Shown: in pieces, positions 43,533-53,034 of the stretch
Layout: each line of letters begins with the position of its first letter
Position numbering within the stretch: position 1 is the first letter of the stretch
Assembly (NCBI RefSeq): GCF_003837805.1
Contig: NZ_RQIT01000001.1
Coordinates: forward strand, 434,001-498,000
From: Bradyrhizobium sp. RP6
GTDB taxonomy: Bacteria > Pseudomonadota > Alphaproteobacteria > Rhizobiales > Xanthobacteraceae
Direction: 5' to 3'
Length of the DNA stretch: 64,000 bases
Program-made: the position numbers and the translations under genes
Notes under the pieces: model-generated
The model's database searches: none
Seen by the model: the letters and a program-made list of their open reading frames with translations, nothing else
What the model was told of the DNA's origin: nothing

Positions 43533-44651
43533 CTAGAGCAGCGACACCAATCCGCCGCCGTGGCGCTCGAGCCGGCCGGCGAGCTCGAGCTCCAGCAGCA
43601 CCGTGTGCACGATTGTGGGCGAGGCGCCGGACATTCGTACGAGATCGTCGATCGTCACAGGGGCTGGGCCGAGCAGGTTGATGATCTGATCGCGGTCATG
43701 GCCCTGCGGATCACTCTCGAACGGCTCGCCGTCGGGCTCGCCTGCGGGGTGCATCAGGGGCCGTTCCATGATCGGCTGCACCGCGTTGACGATGTCGGCG
43801 GCTTCCGTGACGAGCGTTGCGCCCTGCTTGATCAGGTCGTTGGCGCCGGCGGCACGCGGATCGAGCGGCGAGCCGGGCACCGCGAACACCTCGCGGCCCT
43901 GTTCGGCCGCCATGCGCGCGGTGATCAGCGACCCCGAGCGGTGCGCGGCTTCCACCACGAGGACGCCGAGCGAGGCGCCCGAGATCAGCCGGTTGCGGCG
44001 TGGAAAGTCGCGGGCGCGCGGCTCGTGGCCGAGCGGCATCTCGGAGATCGCCGCAACCGCGTGGTCGAGGATTGCGGCGAGCAGGTAGCCATGCTCGGGC
44101 GGATAGATGCAATCATGGCCGCCCGCGAGCACGGCGATCGTGCCGTTCTCAACGCTTGCGCGATGTGCGGCCTGATCGACGCCGCGGGCGAGGCCCGAGA
44201 TGACGACAAAACCGGCTTCGCCAAGTTCGCGCGCGAGCTGGCCGGCGAATTTCAAGCCCGCGCCGGAGGCGTTGCGCGAGCCGACGATGGCGATCATCGG
44301 CCGCATCAGGGTTTTCGTGTCGCCGCGTACGGCGAGCAGCGGCGGTGCGTCGTCGATCATCGCCAGCCGCGCCGGATAGCCGTCCTCGCCGGGGGCTAGC
44401 CAGGCGATGCCGAACTTGCGGCTCGCGGCGAGCTCGGCCTTCGCCTCATCGGCGCTACAGATACGGCCCGTCCGCTGCGCACCGCCGCGGCGCGCCAGAT
44501 CAGGCAGGCGCTCCAGCGCCAGCCGCGCGGTGCCGAAATGATCGACCAGCGAACGGAAGGTGCGCGGCCCGACATTGTCGGAACGGATCAGCCGCAGGCG
44601 GTCGATCCGCTCAGCCTCGGTCAGCTCCACGCTTGGATTGATGGCGTCCAC
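43533..44651 (-). CDS. dprA: DNA-processing protein DprA
   Basis: A 372-residue DprA/Smf protein that loads RecA on single-stranded DNA during transformation and recombination. The Rossmann-like core has [47 protein letters not shown] and [10 protein letters not shown]. The C-terminal winged helix ([19 protein letters not shown]) is present. I chose GTG 44651 because AGGAGA precedes it by five bases; ATG 44675 would add eight residues. It belongs to the minus-strand core series between topA and plsY, although accessory genes separate them. Confidence 0.93.
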   Translation of the reverse strand: MDAINPSVELTEAERIDRLRLIRSDNVGPRTFRSLVDHFGTARLALERLPDLARRGGAQRTGRICSADEAKAELAASRKFGIAWLAPGEDGYPARLAMIDDAPPLLAVRGDTKTLMRPMIAIVGSRNASGAGLKFAGQLARELGEAGFVVISGLARGVDQAAHRASVENGTIAVLAGGHDCIYPPEHGYLLAAILDHAVAAISEMPLGHEPRARDFPRRNRLISGASLGVLVVEAAHRSGSLITARMAAEQGREVFAVPGSPLDPRAAGANDLIKQGATLVTEAADIVNAVQPIMERPLMHPAGEPDGEPFESDPQGHDRDQIINLLGPAPVTIDDLVRMSGASPTIVHTVLLELELAGRLERHGGGLVSLL

Positions 44652-44766
44652 GGTGTCTCCTTGCAGGGACAGCATGGAACAACCTGAGGGCGTTGCGCAA
44701 CAGGGACCTGCGCTTGCGCGACCTTGCTGCGATGCTAAAAGCGATCCCAATAAGAAGGATTTTGCC

Positions 44767-46008
44767 ATGATCTCACTTGCCGACCTTCAGCGCCGCATCG
44801 AAGCGGGCGAGCTTTCGACTGACGCCGCCATCGCGCAATCGCACGCGGCGATCGAAGCCAAAGAGAAGGACGTCCACGCCTTCGTTCGCCACGACAAGTC
44901 GGCGAGGGCGCAAGGCTCCGGGCCGCTGCGCGGCATCGCGGTCGGCATCAAGGACATCATCGACACCGCCAACATGCCGACCGAGATGGGCTCGGAGATC
45001 TATCGCGGCTGGCAGCCGCGCGCCGACGCACCTGTGGTGATGATGCTGAAGCGGGCAGGGGCCACCATCATCGGCAAGACCACCACGACCGCGTTTGCCT
45101 CGCGCGATCCGACCCCGACGCGCAATCCCCACAATACGGGTCATTCGCCGGGCGGCTCCTCCTCCGGCTCGGCGGCGGCCGTCGGCGCCGGCATGATCCC
45201 GCTGGCGCTGGGCACCCAGACGGGCGGCTCGGTGATCCGGCCCGCCGCCTATTGCGGGACGGCCGCGATCAAGCCGTCGTTCCGGATGCTGCCGACGGTC
45301 GGTGTGAAGTGCTACTCGTGGGCGCTCGACACGGTCGGCTTGTTCGGCGCGCGCGCGGAGGATCTCGCGCGCGGGCTGCTCGCGATGACGGGCCGCACCG
45401 AATTTTCGGGCATTGCTCCGGCGAAGTCGCCCCGCATCGGGGTGGTCCGGCAGGAGTTTGCCGGCGCCGTCGAGCCGGCGGCCGAAGAGGGGCTGCTGGC
45501 CGCGATCAAGGCGGCCGAGCGCGCCGGTGCCAGCGTGAAGGCCGTCGATCTGCCCGAGGCGGTGCAGGAAGCCTGGCGCATCCATCCGATCATCCAGGAT
45601 TTCGAGGCGCATCGCGCGCTGGCCTGGGAGTTCTCCGAGCGGCATGACGAGATCGCGCCGATGCTGCGCGCCAGTCTCGATGCGACCGTCGGGCTGACGC
45701 CAAAGGAATATGACGAGGCGCGCCGGATCAGCCGTCGCGGCCGGCGCGAGCTCGGCGAGCTCTTCGAAGGTGTCGACGTGCTTTTGACCTATTCGGCGCC
45801 AGGCACGGCGCCGGCCAAGGAACTCGCGAGCACTGGCGATCCCCGCTACAACCGGCTCTGGACGCTGATGGGCAATCCTTGCGTCAACGTGCCTGTCCTG
45901 AAGGTCGGCGGCCTGCCGATCGGCGTGCAGGTGATCGCCCGCTTCGGCAACGATCCGCTCGCGCTTGCGGCGGCCTGGTTTCTCGAGGACGCGCTGGCCC
46001 GGGCGTGA
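44767..46008 (+). CDS. amidase (amidase-signature family)
   Basis: A 413-residue amidase with the Ser-cisSer-Lys arrangement: K62 in [12 protein letters not shown], the signature [15 protein letters not shown] from residue 129, and nucleophile S155 in [12 protein letters not shown]. The length is a little short compared with 450-500 residue members, and the C-terminus ([20 protein letters not shown]) is intact. Substrate cannot be told; aryl or aliphatic amides are likely. ATG 44767 follows AAGAAGGA. It is divergent from dprA. Confidence 0.9.
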   Translation: MISLADLQRRIEAGELSTDAAIAQSHAAIEAKEKDVHAFVRHDKSARAQGSGPLRGIAVGIKDIIDTANMPTEMGSEIYRGWQPRADAPVVMMLKRAGATIIGKTTTTAFASRDPTPTRNPHNTGHSPGGSSSGSAAAVGAGMIPLALGTQTGGSVIRPAAYCGTAAIKPSFRMLPTVGVKCYSWALDTVGLFGARAEDLARGLLAMTGRTEFSGIAPAKSPRIGVVRQEFAGAVEPAAEEGLLAAIKAAERAGASVKAVDLPEAVQEAWRIHPIIQDFEAHRALAWEFSERHDEIAPMLRASLDATVGLTPKEYDEARRISRRGRRELGELFEGVDVLLTYSAPGTAPAKELASTGDPRYNRLWTLMGNPCVNVPVLKVGGLPIGVQVIARFGNDPLALAAAWFLEDALARA

Positions 46009-46078
46009 ATGTGCGCCTCAATCTTATGTGAACGCGGCGGAGGCACCTGCACCGGCGCCCGGCCGACCAATTGAGCTC

Positions 46079-47068
46079 ATGACACTTCCGCACCGACAGG
46101 GCCCGCGCGGCCCGCAGTTCTTTGCCGCGAGCGAAAGTCTCGGCGAGATTGTCGAGGCATTTTGTGACGTCGATCTCGCGGATGCCGCGACCGCCTGCGC
46201 GCGAACGATCAAGGTGCTGCCGACGACGTCGCCGGTGCTGATCGTGCACTATCGATCGCCAATGGCCTCACAACGCGGAGTCTACAAGCACGCCGTCAAC
46301 GGCATGCACACGCGCGCGGCGGCGCTGAAGCCGAGCGGCCCGGTCGGTGTCGTGCTGGTGCGGTTGAAGCCTGATGCGGCCGATCGCGTGCTCGGGGTCA
46401 GGCCTGCCGACCTGCTCGATGCCAGCGTCGAAATCTGCGACATCTTCGGTGACCACGCGGCCGCACGGCTTGAAGGACGGCTCGCCGGGGCCGGCAGCGC
46501 GGCTGCGCGCGTGACTTGCATGCAGGGCTTTCTCGAGCAGAGGCGGCGGCCGTCACGCCTCGATCCGCTGGTTGCACGCGCGATGCGGGCGATCAGGCGG
46601 AGCCCGGCGATCTCGATGCGTGCCCTCGCCGATCGCCTCGACATCGGCGAACGCAGCCTGCAGCGCCGCTTCAAGACCGAGATCGGAGCGAGTGCGAAGC
46701 GGTTCGCACGGATCGAGCGGATGCTGCAGGCGATCGCGGCGCGCCGCTCCGGCGCCGATTGGGCGGATGTCGCGCATGCGGGCGGATTCACCGACCAGGC
46801 GCATCTGATCCGCGACTTCCGTACTTTCGCGGGAAGCTCGCCGGACGTGTTCTGCCGGCGTGTCGCGACCGACAGGGTACAGAGGTGGAATGACGAACTC
46901 GCGTCGTCGGATTTTTACAATACGTTTCTCACTGAGGCGGCTACCAGCGCGTCTTCAGACTTCGCAAGGAGACGCAAACATGTCGACAGAGTTCGCCCGC
47001 GGCGCTCGGCTGCGCAATGCCTTCAACAAGGAGACGTTTGTCTTCTCCGGACTGCTCGACGAAGGTGA
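46079..47068 (+). CDS. AraC-family transcriptional regulator
   Basis: A regulator of about 329 residues. The N-terminal two thirds resemble the DUF6597-like AraC sensor domain (VLIVHYRSPMASQRG; GVRPADLLDASVEICDIFGD). The C-terminal helix-turn-helix part is ISMRALADRLDIGERSLQRR and WADVAHAGGFTDQAHLIRDF. ATG 46079 is one option; the open frame starts earlier. The frame runs on for about 30 residues past the start of the following cupin gene (overlap 46980-47068), so the two are coupled or the true end is different. Confidence 0.82.
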   Translation: MTLPHRQGPRGPQFFAASESLGEIVEAFCDVDLADAATACARTIKVLPTTSPVLIVHYRSPMASQRGVYKHAVNGMHTRAAALKPSGPVGVVLVRLKPDAADRVLGVRPADLLDASVEICDIFGDHAAARLEGRLAGAGSAAARVTCMQGFLEQRRRPSRLDPLVARAMRAIRRSPAISMRALADRLDIGERSLQRRFKTEIGASAKRFARIERMLQAIAARRSGADWADVAHAGGFTDQAHLIRDFRTFAGSSPDVFCRRVATDRVQRWNDELASSDFYNTFLTEAATSASSDFARRRKHVDRVRPRRSAAQCLQQGDVCLLRTARRR

Positions 47069-47576
47069 CGTCGCACGTTTCGGTGTGATCCTCGAAAAGG
47101 GCGGCTCGGGCGGCGGCAACGCGCTTATGCACGTGCATCCCGGCGCGGACGAGCACTTTGCAGTGAGGAGTGGACGCATCAAGTTTGTCGTCGACGGGCG
47201 TGAGCAGCTGGTGGACACAGGCGGCAGCGTGACCGTGCCGCGTGGCAGACCGCATTATTTCGCCAATGCCGGCGACGGTAACGCCGAGCTCGAGGTCTCG
47301 TTCACGCCGGCGCAGCAGCATCTGCGCTTCTTCGCCAATTTCGTCACGCTCACGGTGAAGCAGCCCAAATGGTTCTCCAGCGCCGGCGATCCGAACTTCC
47401 TGCTGATCGCACTGGTGCTACACGCCTATCGCAATCACATGTATCTGGCTGGCGTGCCGATCTGGCTGCAAAAGCTGCTGTTCGCCGTGCTTGCGCCGAT
47501 GGCGCGCCTTGCCGGCTATCGGTTGGCGATCGAGCCGTTGCGTGAGGCGCCGGCCAGGTCAGGCCTTGCCGTGTGA
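46980..47576 (+). CDS. cupin-domain protein with C-terminal hydrophobic part
   Basis: A 198-residue protein. The cupin core is HVHPGADEHFAVRSGRIKFV (residues 41-60) and VPRGRPHYFANAGDGNAELE. The C-terminal 80 residues contain a helical, partly hydrophobic segment (NFLLIALVLHAYRNHMYLAG; LLFAVLAPMARLAGYR) that may attach it to the membrane. ATG 46980 has AAGGAGA upstream. It overlaps the AraC gene by 89 bases, so it is probably its target or co-product. Function is unknown. Confidence 0.85.
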   Translation: MSTEFARGARLRNAFNKETFVFSGLLDEGDVARFGVILEKGGSGGGNALMHVHPGADEHFAVRSGRIKFVVDGREQLVDTGGSVTVPRGRPHYFANAGDGNAELEVSFTPAQQHLRFFANFVTLTVKQPKWFSSAGDPNFLLIALVLHAYRNHMYLAGVPIWLQKLLFAVLAPMARLAGYRLAIEPLREAPARSGLAV

Positions 47577-47585
47577 GGCGAGGGA

Positions 47586-48770
47586 TCAGACCAGTTCCGG
47601 CTCGGCCGCCGCGGGGGCGGCTCCCTGCGTCGCACCCGTACCTTGCCCGAGCCAGCGCGCGGCGGCCTCGCGACCGCTCCGGTGCAGCAGGCGAATGAAG
47701 CCGCGGCCGAGATCGGTCGATGAGCGCTGCGCCAAGCCGTCAAAGGAGTCTTCTGCCGCGATCCTGGTGAGGCGCAGCGGCGCTGTGGCGTACGACTGTG
47801 CCCATTCGATCGCCGCGATCTCGGCATTGAGCGCGGCGTTGGCCGCGATCTGGTCGAGCCTGCGGTCGATCGCGGCGAGCGTGATCGGCACATAGCTGTC
47901 GCGCGTCGGCGTGACCTGGACGAGCAGCAGATCCGTCGCCGCGGTTTCCCGGACCAGCCGCAGCAGCGGCGGATTGCCGCCGAAGCCGCCGTCCCAATAG
48001 GCCTCGCCATCGATCTCGACGGCGCAGTGAACCAGCGGTGGACAGGTCGAGGCCAGCGCGACGTCTGCGGTGATGGCGTCGTTGGCGAAGATCTGCTGCT
48101 GCCCGTCGCGGATCCGCGTCGCCGCGATCAGCAGCTTCGGGCACCCTGCGTCGCGCAAGATGGAAAAGTTGATGTCGCGCGACAGCGCCTGCCGCAGCGG
48201 ATCGAGATCGAACGGATCGAACTGCCCGGAGCGCAGCGTCGGGCCGAACGCGACGGAGCTTCCCGCCGGCGAAAAGCCGCCGACCAGCATCAGCGAGCGG
48301 AACGAGGCCTCGTGCATCAGGCGGACCCAGAACCGGTTCAGCCGGCTGCGGGCGCCTTCGCGGCCGCCTTCGGCAAGGCCGCAGGCGAGCAGCAGCGCAT
48401 TGATGGCGCCGGCGCTGGCGCCGCTGACGGTGTCGATCGCGATGTCGGGCTCTTCCAGCAGCCGCTCCAGCACGCCCCAGGTGAAGGCGGCAAAGGTGCC
48501 GCCGCCCTGGAGCGCCAGCGAGAGTTTTCGCGGCGGCCATTGGCCGGAACGCGCCTGCGGGAGCGCGACCGCTGCAGCCTTGGTGACCCCGACGTCTCGC
48601 GGAGCGTCGGCCTGCGCGACGGGCGCAGGCTGCGGCACTTGCGATGAAACGTGCGCGGGCGGTGGCGCATCGGACCAGATATTGGTCGCCGAAAGCAGCC
48701 GGCTTGCTGCGCTGCCGGAAGCACCGAGCGAACCAACCCTGTCATGCGCGTCGACAATCATCTCGCTCAT
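47586..48770 (-). CDS. patatin-like phospholipase
   Basis: A 394-residue patatin-family protein. The oxyanion loop is LALQGGGTFAAFTWGVLERL (GGG at 89-91), the nucleophile S119 is in VSGASAGAIN, and the catalytic Asp is in AYWDGGFGGNPPL. The first 80 residues are Ala/Pro-rich with no domain, possibly disordered. ATG 48770 (MSEMIVDAHDRVGS) is the best start; the open frame extends to 49004. These enzymes hydrolyse acyl esters of lipids; some are secreted toxins, but no secretion signal is seen. It converges with the cupin gene. Confidence 0.88.
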   Translation of the reverse strand: MSEMIVDAHDRVGSLGASGSAASRLLSATNIWSDAPPPAHVSSQVPQPAPVAQADAPRDVGVTKAAAVALPQARSGQWPPRKLSLALQGGGTFAAFTWGVLERLLEEPDIAIDTVSGASAGAINALLLACGLAEGGREGARSRLNRFWVRLMHEASFRSLMLVGGFSPAGSSVAFGPTLRSGQFDPFDLDPLRQALSRDINFSILRDAGCPKLLIAATRIRDGQQQIFANDAITADVALASTCPPLVHCAVEIDGEAYWDGGFGGNPPLLRLVRETAATDLLLVQVTPTRDSYVPITLAAIDRRLDQIAANAALNAEIAAIEWAQSYATAPLRLTRIAAEDSFDGLAQRSSTDLGRGFIRLLHRSGREAAARWLGQGTGATQGAAPAAAEPELV

Positions 48771-49033
48771 TCTGAGCAACCGCGTAACGCCGTTTCCTGT
48801 GTCAGGATGACAGGCATGGAACCCGTTCGCTACTGCCTGCACCGAGCGGTGCGAAGTTGCGAACAGAATTTGGCATACAATGCGGAAGGTGTGCGGCGAT
48901 ATCCGTACTTTTTCCGGCTTCAGATTGTTGTTTGACGCGTTTTCTTGACGCGAACCGGCATCCACTTCGCTCGAAAACGCTCTAAAGCGCGATATCTCGA
49001 TCAATCGTCATCGCGCTTTAGGTTGTTGTTCAC

Positions 49034-49078
49034 GCATGATCTTTCCGGAAAACCGCTTCGCACTTTTCCGGATCATGC
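49034..49078. repeat. palindromic repeat after plsY (GCATGATC ... GATCATGC)
   Basis: Arms GCATGATC (49034-49041) and GATCATGC (49071-49078) enclose TTTCCGGAAAA and TTTTCCGG. It lies directly after the plsY stop on the minus strand and can act as its terminator. The same motif is common in rhizobia and relatives. Confidence 0.75.
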
Positions 49079-49079
49079 T

Positions 49080-49676
49080 TCAGGCCTTCTCGCCGATCCG
49101 GCTTTCCTTGCCGGTTTGCAGGCGCCTGATGTTCTCGCGATGCGCGTAGAACAAGAGCAGCGTCAGCACCGCTGTCAGCGCGGACAATGCGAGGTGGCCG
49201 AACCACCACAGGAACATCGGCGTGATGAACGCCGCCACCAGCGCGGAGAGCGAGGAATAGCGGGTGGTGAAGGCGGTCGCCAGCCAGAGCACGCAGAAAA
49301 CGACGGCGCCAGGCCAGAACAGGCCAAGCAGGACGCCGATATAGACGGCGACGCCCTTGCCGCCCTTGAACTTGAGCCAGACGGGGAAGAGGTGACCGAG
49401 GAAGGCGCCGAGCCCGGCTGCCATCGCGGCATTGGGCCCGGCGATGTAGCCGGCGATCACCACGGCCACGGTGCCCTTGAGCGCGTCGAACAGCAGGGTG
49501 CCCGCCGCGAGGCTCTTGCGTCCCGTGCGCAGCACATTGGTGGCGCCGATGCTGCCGGAGCCGATCGAGCGGATATCCTGCGTGCCCGCGAGTTTGGTCA
49601 GGATCAGTCCGAATGGAATCGAGCCGAGGAGATAGCCGATGACGAAGGCCACCGGCAAGAATGCTTCAAGCCCCAT
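49080..49676 (-). CDS. plsY: glycerol-3-phosphate acyltransferase PlsY
   Basis: A 198-residue inner-membrane enzyme with about five helices that transfers acyl from acyl phosphate to glycerol-3-phosphate, the first step of phospholipid synthesis. Family motifs are [32 protein letters not shown] and [15 protein letters not shown] 49676 ([18 protein letters not shown]) is set by the first helix. The pyrC-like gene ends 47 bases upstream on the same strand. Confidence 0.95.
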   Translation of the reverse strand: MGLEAFLPVAFVIGYLLGSIPFGLILTKLAGTQDIRSIGSGSIGATNVLRTGRKSLAAGTLLFDALKGTVAVVIAGYIAGPNAAMAAGLGAFLGHLFPVWLKFKGGKGVAVYIGVLLGLFWPGAVVFCVLWLATAFTTRYSSLSALVAAFITPMFLWWFGHLALSALTAVLTLLLFYAHRENIRRLQTGKESRIGEKA

Positions 49677-49723
49677 GACGGCAGCTCCAAAGGCAGGATT
49701 CGCGTGTCGAACGATCGCGTATG

Positions 49724-51031
49724 TCAGACATGCTCGTAGACCGTCCGGCCGCCGACAATGGTGCGCACCACGCGGCCTGTAAAGCGGGCCTCGTCGAACG
49801 GGGTGTTCTTGCAAGGCGATTTGAGGTCGGCCGGATCGACCACCCAGGGCGTATCGGGATCGATCACGATGACGTCGGCGGGGCTGCCGACGCGCAGGGT
49901 TCCACCCGGCAGCCCGAGCAGCTCGGCTGGCCGGGTCGACATCGCCCGGATCAGCGTCTTCAGTTCCAGTTCGCCATTATGCACGAGCCGCAAGCCGGCC
50001 GGCAGCATGGTCTCGAGCCCGACGGCGCCCGGCGCGGCTTCCGCGAACGGCAGGCGCTTGACCTCGACGTCCTGCGGATTGTGGTCGGACATGATGACGT
50101 CGAGGAGACCGGAGGCGATCGCCGCCACCAGCGCCCGGCGGTCGTCCTCGGTCCGCAGCGGCGGCGACAGCTTCAGGAACGAACGGTAAGGGCCGATGTC
50201 GTTCTCGTTCAGCGCCAGATGATTGATCGAGACCGAGGCGCTGACGGCGAGCCCGGCGTCGCGGGCGCGCTGGAGGATGTCGAGGGAATCGATGCAGGTG
50301 AGCGAGGCCGCATGGTACCGGCCGCCGGTGAGCGCGACCAAGCGCAGGTCGCGCTCCAGCATCACGGCCTCGGCGGCGTTCGGGATCCCCATCAGGCCGA
50401 GCCGGGTCGCGAACTCGCCCTCGTTCATCACGCCTTCGCCGACGAGATCAGGGTCCTCGGTGTGATGCACGATCAGCGCGTCGAAGTCGCGGGCGTAGGT
50501 CAGCGCGCGGCGCATGACCTGCGCGTTGGTCACGCTCTTGTCGCCGTCGCTGAAGGCGACTGCGCCGGCCGCCTTCAACAGGCCGAACTCGGTCATTTCC
50601 TCGCCGTGCATGCCCTTGGTCAACGCCGCCATGGGCTGGATGTTGACGATCGCGGTGTCGCGGGCCCGGCGCATCACGAAGTCGACCGTCGCCGAATTGT
50701 CGATGACGGGCGAGGTGTCCGGCTGGCAGATGATGGTGGTGATGCCGCCCGTCGCGGCGGCCTGGCTCGCCGAGGCAAAGGTCTCGCGATGGCTGAGGCC
50801 GGGCTCGCCGACGAAGGCGCGCATGTCGATCAGGCCCGGCGCCACGATCTTGCCGGAGCAGTTGACGATGTCGGTACCCTCGGGGACGCCGGCCGCGCCG
50901 ATGCCGCGGCGGGTCTCGCGGATGGTGCCATCGGCAATGAGAACGTCGCCGATGCCGTCGAAATCCCTGGAGGGATCGACGACGCGGGCGTTGGCGAGCA
51001 GGATGGGGCGGCGATCGGTCAGCATCGGCAT
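49724..51031 (-). CDS. dihydroorotase homologue, probably non-catalytic (PyrC' type)
   Basis: A 435-residue amidohydrolase-fold protein of the dihydroorotase family. The usual metal-binding GLIDxHVHxREPG is [13 protein letters not shown] here (residues 66-78), so the two His of H-x-H are R71 and F73. [15 protein letters not shown] and [18 protein letters not shown] are preserved. In Pseudomonas, a similar inactive PyrC' is needed as scaffold for aspartate transcarbamoylase, and another gene supplies catalysis. The ATG at 51031 overlaps the pyrB stop (TGATG). I infer a structural role for this protein. Confidence 0.9.
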   Translation of the reverse strand: MPMLTDRRPILLANARVVDPSRDFDGIGDVLIADGTIRETRRGIGAAGVPEGTDIVNCSGKIVAPGLIDMRAFVGEPGLSHRETFASASQAAATGGITTIICQPDTSPVIDNSATVDFVMRRARDTAIVNIQPMAALTKGMHGEEMTEFGLLKAAGAVAFSDGDKSVTNAQVMRRALTYARDFDALIVHHTEDPDLVGEGVMNEGEFATRLGLMGIPNAAEAVMLERDLRLVALTGGRYHAASLTCIDSLDILQRARDAGLAVSASVSINHLALNENDIGPYRSFLKLSPPLRTEDDRRALVAAIASGLLDVIMSDHNPQDVEVKRLPFAEAAPGAVGLETMLPAGLRLVHNGELELKTLIRAMSTRPAELLGLPGGTLRVGSPADVIVIDPDTPWVVDPADLKSPCKNTPFDEARFTGRVVRTIVGGRTVYEHV

Positions 51032-51978
51032 CACGCGTTGGGCAGGTTGCGGGCGAGCGCTTCCAGCACGGCCATGCGCACGGCGACGCCCATTTCCACC
51101 TGTTCGCGGATCAGGGACTGGGCGCCGTCGGCCACGATCGAGTCGATCTCCACGCCACGGTTCATGGGACCTGGATGCATCACGAGAGCGTCCGGCTTGG
51201 CGTAGGCGAGTTTCTTCTGGTCGAGCCCGAAATAATGGAAATATTCCGATGACGAGGGCACGAAGGAGCCGTTCATGCGCTCGCGCTGCAGCCGCAGCAT
51301 CATGACGATGTCGGCGCCCTCCAGGCCCTCGCGCATGTCGCGTGCGACCTCGACGCCCATCCGCTCGATGCCCGGCGGCAGCAGCGTGGAGGGGCCGACG
51401 ACGCGGACGCGGGCGCCCATGGTGTTGAGCAGGATGATGTTGGAGCGGGCGACGCGCGAATGCAGCACGTCGCCGCAGATCGCGACCACGAGGCCCTCGA
51501 TCCGGCCCTTGTTGCGGCGGATGGTGAGGGCGTCGAGCAGCGCCTGCGTCGGATGCTCGTGCGCGCCGTCGCCGGCATTGATCACGGAACCGTCAACCTT
51601 GCGCGCCAGCAGTTCCACCGCGCCGGAGGCATGATGGCGCACCACCAGGATATCGGGGTGCATCGCGTTCAGCGTCACGGCGGTGTCGATCAGGGTCTCG
51701 CCCTTGCGGATCGAGGAGGAGGACACCGACATGTTCATGACGTCGGCGCCGAGCCGCTTGCCGGCGAGTTCGAACGAGGACTGGGTCCGGGTGGAGGCCT
51801 CGAAGAAGAGGTTCACCTGCGTCCGTCCACGCAGGACGGTGCGCTTCTTGTCAACCTGGCGGTTGACCTCGACGTATTCTTCGGACAGGTCGAGGAGGCC
51901 GGAGATGTCGGCCGCGGAAAGGCCCTCGATGCCCAGCAAATGCCGGTGGCCGAGGACGAAGGTCGATTTCGATGTCAT
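51031..51978 (-). CDS. pyrB: aspartate carbamoyltransferase catalytic chain
   Basis: A 315-residue enzyme of pyrimidine synthesis joining carbamoyl phosphate and aspartate. Carbamoyl-phosphate motifs are [20 protein letters not shown] (residues 58-77) and [13 protein letters not shown]; the aspartate side is LRLQRERM and [16 protein letters not shown] 51978 follows from the family N-terminus ([20 protein letters not shown]). Its stop overlaps the pyrC' start, so the two are made together, as expected for a complex. Confidence 0.95.
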   Translation of the reverse strand: MTSKSTFVLGHRHLLGIEGLSAADISGLLDLSEEYVEVNRQVDKKRTVLRGRTQVNLFFEASTRTQSSFELAGKRLGADVMNMSVSSSSIRKGETLIDTAVTLNAMHPDILVVRHHASGAVELLARKVDGSVINAGDGAHEHPTQALLDALTIRRNKGRIEGLVVAICGDVLHSRVARSNIILLNTMGARVRVVGPSTLLPPGIERMGVEVARDMREGLEGADIVMMLRLQRERMNGSFVPSSSEYFHYFGLDQKKLAYAKPDALVMHPGPMNRGVEIDSIVADGAQSLIREQVEMGVAVRMAVLEALARNLPNA

Positions 51979-52063
51979 TAAAAGCAGAGCTATAGGGGCG
52001 GACGGCGGGGGGAGCAAGGGGCAAAGGCCAGGATGTGAGTTATCCCCTGATCTGTCTCCTTGT

Positions 52064-52165
52064 CGTCATTCCGGGGCGATGCGAAGCATCGAACTAGGGT
52101 GTGGGCTCCCGCACCCGAGAATCTCGAGATTCCGGGTCTGGTCCTTCGGACCATCCCGGAATGAC
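52064..52165. repeat. palindromic repeat (CGTCATTCCGGGGC family)
   Basis: CGTCATTCCGGGGCGATGCG at the left and CATCCCGGAATGACG at the right. The middle contains GGGTGTGGGCTCCCGCACCC, a palindrome with small mismatches, and GAGAATCTCGAGATTC. It ends ten bases before the VanX-type gene and may supply part of its leader. Confidence 0.8.
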
Positions 52166-52174
52166 GGAGAAAAA

Positions 52175-52939
52175 ATGCGTATGTCTCTCCTCAAATCATT
52201 TCTGATTGCGAGCGTTGCCATAACCATAATCTCATCCGCCCACGCCCAACCTCTCCCCGGCGGCTTCGTTTACCTCCGCGACATCGATCCCAGCATCATC
52301 CAGGACATCCGCTACGCGACGTCGAACAATTTCGTCGGCCGTCCGCTCGCCGGCTACGGCGCCGGCGAATGCGTGGTGAAGCGCGAGGTCGGGCTGCGCC
52401 TGAAGGCGGTCCAGCAGGAACTGGCCGCACAGAACCTGTCGCTGAAAATGTTCGACTGCTACCGCCCGGCGCGGGCCTCGCGCGACATGGTGAAGTGGTC
52501 GCAGAACGGTCATGAGACGGCGGCCGAGCGGCGCTACAATCCGAACATCCCGAAGACCGAGCTGTTCCGCCTCGGCTACATTGCGAGCCGCTCGCAGCAT
52601 TCCACGGGTGCAGCGCTCGATCTCACGCTGGTCGATCTCAAGGCCGACAATTCCGCCAAATACGATCCGTCGACGACCTATGCCGACTGCACTGCGCCGG
52701 TCGCGTTGCGCGCGCCCGAAGGCAGCGTCGACATGGGCACGGGCTACGACTGTACCGACGCGAAGGGGCATACCGCCGTAACGTCGATCAATCCGGAGCA
52801 ACGCACCTGGCGCAAGCGGCTGGTCGCTGCGATGGCCAGGCAAGGCTTTGTGAACTATTCGAAGGAGTGGTGGCATTTTTCCCTGCCGGGGGCGGGCGGG
52901 GCAGCCTATGATTTCCCGATCCAGCCGCGGACGAGGTAG
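52175..52939 (+). CDS. D-alanyl-D-alanine dipeptidase (VanX-like, M15 family)
   Basis: A 254-residue exported zinc dipeptidase. The signal peptide is MRMSLLKSFLIASVAITIIS ... HAQ. The metal site is seen in SRSQHSTGAALDLTLVD (SxHxxGxAxD) and EWWHFSLPG; MFDCYRPARASRDMVKW is the substrate-binding strand. Non-resistance homologues (DdpX-like) recycle D-Ala-D-Ala from the periplasm. A second ATG at 52181 is possible. It is divergent from pyrB. Confidence 0.92.
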   Translation: MRMSLLKSFLIASVAITIISSAHAQPLPGGFVYLRDIDPSIIQDIRYATSNNFVGRPLAGYGAGECVVKREVGLRLKAVQQELAAQNLSLKMFDCYRPARASRDMVKWSQNGHETAAERRYNPNIPKTELFRLGYIASRSQHSTGAALDLTLVDLKADNSAKYDPSTTYADCTAPVALRAPEGSVDMGTGYDCTDAKGHTAVTSINPEQRTWRKRLVAAMARQGFVNYSKEWWHFSLPGAGGAAYDFPIQPRTR

Positions 52940-53034
52940 AGTTCGATTGAAACGAAAGCAGCCGCAAGCGGGGTTGCCTCTGCCGTCGGGAGAGGTGGCG
53001 CTGCCCGAGCCGAGATGACATCGATGGAAGTACC

